64,000 bases of DNA from positions 24,746,001 to 24,810,000 of the forward strand of contig CP136893.1 in assembly GCA_034359265.1 (NCBI GenBank), written 5' to 3'. Position numbers and translations under genes: made by a program. Shown here piece by piece: positions 58,899 through 64,000 of the stretch (positions within the stretch are counted from its first letter, which is position 1; every line of letters begins with the position of its first letter). This DNA is from Canna indica. Taxonomy: Eukaryota; Streptophyta; Magnoliopsida; Zingiberales; Cannaceae. A model generated the notes under the pieces. It saw nothing but the letters and a program-made list of their open reading frames with translations, was not told where the DNA came from and made no database searches.

Positions 58899-60918
58899 CA
58901 CATTGTTAAATATTCACTATATATATCACAATAAAAGAAGAAGAGGAATAACTGGGAGACGCTGATTTGATTAGTGCAGCAGCATAATGCAAGAGACGTT
59001 TCATATATGATATATATTTTTTTCAAGCATATTAAGGGCACAATTGAGATTTAGGGGTGTTAGGTTGCCCTCAAGTAATTGCAGCATTTAGACACAAATT
59101 TTATTTGGTTGACTGTAAAAATATTTTGTAGCATTTAGTAGTTACAACTTGTGTTCCTAATTTTTTTTTAAAAAAAAAAACTTGTGTTCCTAATATCATT
59201 TGCAAGTTGCAAATGAAATTGCAGTCCAAAAAGCCCACAATACAAGATTGCGAGCTACAAATATAATAATTTAAGTATTAAAAAATAATTAATTTGAACG
59301 GTTTAGAGTCATCAGATGAAGACGGGATAAATATCAAAGTTGTAGGTTTTTACGCGCCGAATGTGATGGTAGTGTCATATTTTAGATATGATATCGTTTG
59401 GTAGTTTTTTATATTTTTTTAGTATTATATAGTAATAAAAAAATATTAATTTAATTATTTTGATAAATAATTAAATAAATATAAAACATAGTATACTAAA
59501 CTAAATGTTGATTTAGAATATAAAACAATATTATTCTGGATCGAATTGATTTTATTGTAGTCGATCAATTATTGTTGAGGGTAAAATGACATATTTGCTC
59601 TTTTACATCTCCTCTATTTGATTGACATCTTCGTGCCTCCAATGGGGCGTGCTCTAATCGGCATAGCCCCGAGCCCAGTCATGCTCGTTGCCAGCTAGGA
59701 CGTGTTTGGCATGACCTAGAATATTCCCAGAGGGGCGGCCTAGCTCAGCACGAGGGTAGTCGCTTCGGGCTCGGGACAGCCCAGTGCCAGGCCTAGCCTG
59801 GCGCAGCAGTGCCAAGCCTAACCTAGCGCTGGCCAGGCTAGCTAGGCTTAGGCGCAGTCCAGTTGGGGCTCACACCAACCTGGTCTGCACTAGGTTGGGC
59901 TACTAGTTATCAGGCTATAAGGCCGAGTTGGGACCTACATTCCTTGGTCCGGCATGATAATGGATGGCTCAAGCATGATTTTATTGTGTTGGGCAATCAG
60001 GCTAGGCCAAAATTACTAAACCTAAATACGAAGATGCAGATTACAAATAGAAATTGCAACTCTACCTGCGGACAACCAAATAGTAGGCTTCAAATTTTAT
60101 TCGTGAGCATTTGTCTTTGCATGCGAATACTTTTTGCAGCATTTGTACTTGCATGCAACCAAACATCTCCTTATATAAAGATAGTCAGCATTTGAGTCCA
60201 TTTAGATAGGATTTCTGATAATTGCAACAAGGTGACTGAAATTATCTTCTTTTTAAATACCAGCTATGGGCAAAAGACAAGCATGACAAATAACTAGCAC
60301 ATGAGAAAAAAGCTGTAATAGCGCCACTTGAATCAACAATATCAAGCAATTTAAATATAATACCATTGCTTCAAGTTGCAAGTGAAGCTTCATTTGAAAC
60401 TTCCATGTGCTCAATCAAACACCAATGATGAAAAAGATGGAAGTTTTGCAGTGCCTTGTAATTCTTTAATCATCACATGTACAATGTGTTGTGTTACACA
60501 AACATCACAATGAAGAACTTATTCTGGTAGTTGTGTTAAACCTAGCGTAACAAGTACGCAACTCATCAAATTGCAAACTATAATTCAAATTCTGAAGCTA
60601 ATATGCAACTCCATTCGCTATGGACTAAACATCATTGAACAGCGTCCTGTTCATAAACAAAAACAAGAACTGTTCAAGTTGAAGTATAAGTTACAGGCAT
60701 TCCTCAAGCAGCATAAAGAAATCTTAAGAGTCTGCAAGATAGAGTAGTAGTAACTATTAGGCTTTTCATAATACAAATTTTTGCTTAGTACAAACATTTC
60801 TCAGCTCCCCATTTTCAGAACCAGTCTGAACGAGCATAACACCAAGACCATAATTCATCAAGCATTTCCCTTGTGACAAAGAAATCAAATTTAAAAAAGC
60901 TTGGATGGCATTGAATCA
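58899..60918. other. Intergenic; GGCTAGGC-rich island and 3' flank of the ICR gene
   Basis: The stretch is AT-rich, apart from a GC-rich patch at about 59640-60010 full of GGCTAGGC/GCCTAGCC phrases that resembles the interiors of the elements at 29615-30573. No ends were found for it. The right 400-500 bases probably include the 3' UTR of the ICR-like gene. Confidence 0.45.
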
Positions 60919-63497
60919 TTACTTTGGGCTCTTCTTCCACAGGCCACCAATCTTCCTTAGTACATTAGTATTCTTCTTCTTCGGTGATTCCTCTTCCAGC
61001 TCATCAGAAAACGGTGAACTCATCAACTTCCCAGCAATTGAACCATAGTCAGCATCCAATGAACCAGTCCTTTCCATTTGCCTCCCATTGTTACCCGAAC
61101 TAAGAATGCTTGCAGCAGCTTCAGCTGCCTTCCTCCACTGATCACACTGTATCCTCAGCCTCTTCAGCTCAGAGTCCATCTCTGAATTTATAGCTTGTAC
61201 TGCATCAAGTTGCTCAGCCACTCTTGCTGCCCTCCTGCTGTTTTTATCAGACTCTTCAGTAACATATCCCAGCCTTATAAGTGCATCCTGCTCAGCGGCC
61301 TTTGCCAACTCCAGCTCAGCAATGGTTGCTTCTTGACCTTTCCGATTCTCTGCCTCTTTCTTGGACAGTCCAGATTTCAATATCTCATTCTCCTCCAAAA
61401 TGTTCTGCAACTCAGTCTCCTTGTCCATGAGGTTAGCCTTCAGCTCTGCAATGTCATTAGTAGATTTCATAAGCTTCAACTCCAATTCAGACTGCATTTG
61501 TGTTCTCTGATCTTCTTCGTCATTAGTACTAAGTACCTTTTTCTCAGCTATCTGCTTATACTCTTCTTCCTTCTCAACTAATTTTGCCTTAAGTTCAGTA
61601 ATCTCCGCCTTTGCATTGTTCAATGCAAGTTCTAGCTCTGCTTCTTTGACACTAAAATCATTTTTAACGTGTTCCATTAACTCATAAGCAGACTGGATCT
61701 GCATTGTGCTCTTAATTTGTTCTGCTTGATACTTGATTTCAATTGCTTCAAGTGTTGATCTTAGTTGTTCTACTTCGGATTCCAAAGAATTGTCCTTTGT
61801 TTTCTCTGAAAGTTCACCACAGCGAACATCCTCACCAAGCTTATTTGTGCTCAAATTCTTCACCAGTTCTTCGAGTGAATCATCTTTAGCCCCAGATTCA
61901 TCTAGGTCAGCAACCTTAGAGCCGAAGGACTCCTTAAGTGACAAGCCCTCACTACGTAGAGTCTCAATGGTTGTCTTAGCCATCTCTAACTGCCCTCGAG
62001 TCTCATCAACAAGTGTTCGTGCCTCAGCCTCTGACTTCTTACTGTCTTTGAGCTGACTCTTTAGGTTTTCCACAGTAGAGAGTATTTCTGCCATGTCTTG
62101 CTTCAAAACCTCAAGCTCCGATTGATAAGTTTCAGATTGCTTTGAATGAGCAGCCTCAGATTTAAGAACCATTTCAAGCTGCACCTTCAACCTCTGTATC
62201 TCATTCATAGCAGAGCCCAGAGCTTGTGAGTCGATGGAGTGTTGTTTCTGGATTGCTTCTAGCTCTGACTGCCATGCTCGGTCGCGCTCCTGAGAAATTT
62301 TGCGCAGTTCCTGCAGGCGAGATTCTTCTGCTGCTGAGAACTCCACAAGCTGGCGCTGGGAACTATCTAGCTTTGCCGACATATCCTGAAACTGTTTCTT
62401 GGCTTCTTCTGCTTCCTGCTGTGCTTGCTTCTTACATGCTTCAGATGAACCAAGGTGTTCTCTTGTCTTCTTCAGATCTTGTTGGAGCTGAGAGATCTGA
62501 GTTTCCAACTCAGAAAGCCTGGTAGGATGCTTCTTCTGGAACTCAGGAGACAAGAACTCAGTTACTTGTTGGAAAAAGGAAAACATAATTGCAGTTAAGT
62601 CATCTTTTAGGGAGGCGCAACTGATATTTTTAGTTTGGCATCCAATCTCACTAAACATGGTGCATGATTACATATGTGTTGATCATTAAGTTCTAACTTG
62701 GATTACAAATGAATCTAATTTATTTGTTTTGGACAGGATAAAGGAACAATAAACATAATCTGTAATAAACATATCATCTTTTATTGTCTCTTCAAAAGGC
62801 AACTGAAATGCACCTTACCAATTACTACAACCATTATAAGAAGCACATGTCAAATTGGGCCAGTAAAACTAATACACAAGCTTGACAATATTTAAGGTCC
62901 TCCTAGATGTGTCATTTCCAATTCTGCTAAAGAATAAGCTGCCCTTTTAAGGAAGCCAGGAAACTTAGTGGGAGTACCACCTTTCATCAATAGTCCATTT
63001 GAGATTGAATAGTGTCTTATATAGATAAATGTTCCATAGCCAGAGAGAGTAGTTTAAAATCTCATTAAACCACAAGTTTAGCGATTAAAAATACTTAAAC
63101 ATAGTCACATATATATCTTCATGATACATTCAAAACGGCAACCTAAACAGAATGAATTTAAGCAATTGATAGATTGTGGAACGTGGAATAGACAGTTGAG
63201 CCTCCAAAAAAATCAGAAGATTGAACCTTGATTTCATATCCATGCTCATTAATGATAAGAATAGCATTTAGTTAGCAATTTTAACCAAATAAACCAAGTT
63301 TGTTTTGCAAGAATGTTACTACCTCAGTCATTGGGCTTCTAGGCGATCGCCGCACAATCACCTTAGGACTCCTATCAGTTGGGGTCCTTGTGGATGTACC
63401 AGAAGTAGCAGAATTACATTCATTATCTCCTGTCTTGCTTGGACGAGTTCTAGGGGTGGCTGGAGATGTTCTTTGAGGAACTTCTGATGAGCCGCTC
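60919..63497 (-). CDS. Interactor of constitutive active ROPs (ICR/RIP family), 5' end outside window
   Basis: Two coding exons are seen on the minus strand: 63497-63323 (58 codons plus one base, starting inside an Arg codon) and 62535-60919 (538 residues and a TAA stop), joined in phase 0 by a GT-AG intron. The first exon (usually MQTPKA-type) is beyond 64000. The visible protein begins [17 protein letters not shown], a conserved Ser/Pro/Arg-rich segment with TPTDRSPKV and RRSPRSP, then a long coiled coil from [16 protein letters not shown] onward, including [20 protein letters not shown]. Near the end lies [13 protein letters not shown] and at the C-terminus [14 protein letters not shown], both typical of ICR proteins and linked in family members to ROP-GTPase binding. 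Family role: adaptor between active ROPs and cortical microtubule, kinesin or exocyst partners at the plasma membrane, shaping cell polarity and secondary-wall pits. The visible 596 residues plus a short first exon fit the ICR2-like size. Which paralogue it is cannot be decided here. Confidence 0.9.
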
Positions 63498-64000
63498 CTG
63501 TATTAAGGAAAAGAAACTTAATACTCTTTATGACTCAGTCATATAGATGTAAATATCCAGAGAATGATCCCAAAAAATGGTAGATCACTAACTAGATGTA
63601 TCTGGTCTTAAGTGCCAGATAAAAACCTGGTGCAAAAAATCTTATGCCATGAGCTGAAAATTGAGTTGATCAAAAGTTTGCAAGAACCCATAAGAGAAAG
63701 TAAGTTTTGCTGGAAAAGCTAACCACACTGCATTCAGGCATTTTTTATCATTAAAGCATAGAATAAAGTCCATATGCTTAAAAACCTTATTTTATGTACC
63801 CTTTCAATTCATCATTAATGAAATGGTAGATGTATGGCTTTAAATTATGATTGGAAACAATACTCCCAGATGCAAATTTAGGAATCATATGATCCCTACG
63901 AAACATTCAAAATGAAAATCCAAGAAAATGAATATTATACCTATCCACATATTCATATGAATGCACTGTTGACGCATACTACCTTGTTTTATTACCAAAG
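63498..64000 (-). other. Intron 1 of the ICR gene (partial)
   Basis: The acceptor CTTAATACAG (complement of 63498-63507) precedes the exon at 63497. No coding exon was found from there to the window end. Confidence 0.6.

Noticed and set aside
60919..62658. The 579-codon frame as the complete ICR protein
   Set aside because: The conserved N-terminal exon at 63323-63497 and proper splice sites show that the usual protein starts further upstream; the first 41 codons are most likely intron.

Overview
The window is nuclear DNA of a flowering plant. The genes have plant-specific products, GT-AG introns and plant repeat families. The first exon of the one complete gene is strongly GC-rich and its later exons are not, a gradient that favours a monocot. 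I cannot name the species.

There are two host genes, both on the minus strand. One is a complete three-exon IRX9-type GT43 xylan gene (12075-15691). The other is an ICR/RIP-family ROP-effector coiled-coil gene (60919 to beyond the right edge) that lacks its first coding exon here. They have no operon-like relationship.

Most of the rest is nested transposable elements. At 1-7729 the end of a CACTA transposon interrupts a Ty1/copia element, and that element interrupts a LINE. At 9714-10623 lies a hAT-type element with an 8-bp target duplication. At 16285-24588 lie copia LTRs in tandem, a decayed copia element on the minus strand, a solo LTR with a perfect 5-bp duplication, a gag fragment fused head-on to pol, and a 378-bp TRIM/SMART-type retrotransposon. 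At 25087-25872 there is a Mutator-like foldback element.

From about 26160 to 45475 one minus-strand LINE has been pulled apart by three direct insertions: a 3.2-kb solo LTR; a hAT element that contains another TIR element and a second 3-kb solo LTR; and a copia solo LTR that contains an 8-kb copia-type element with gag but no pol.

At 45476-52784 the DNA is AT-rich with several copies of one sequence, a TIR element and a Helitron helicase remnant. At 52800-58883 there is a nearly full-length LINE between 15-bp target duplications.

The signal I would follow first is in the copia LTRs. Two or more LTR types carry an array, period about 52 bp, of paired GGTCGACC palindromes directly upstream of a TATA box that itself sits in a dyad. 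Many units contain the dehydration-response core ACCGAC. It looks like a modular U3 enhancer.
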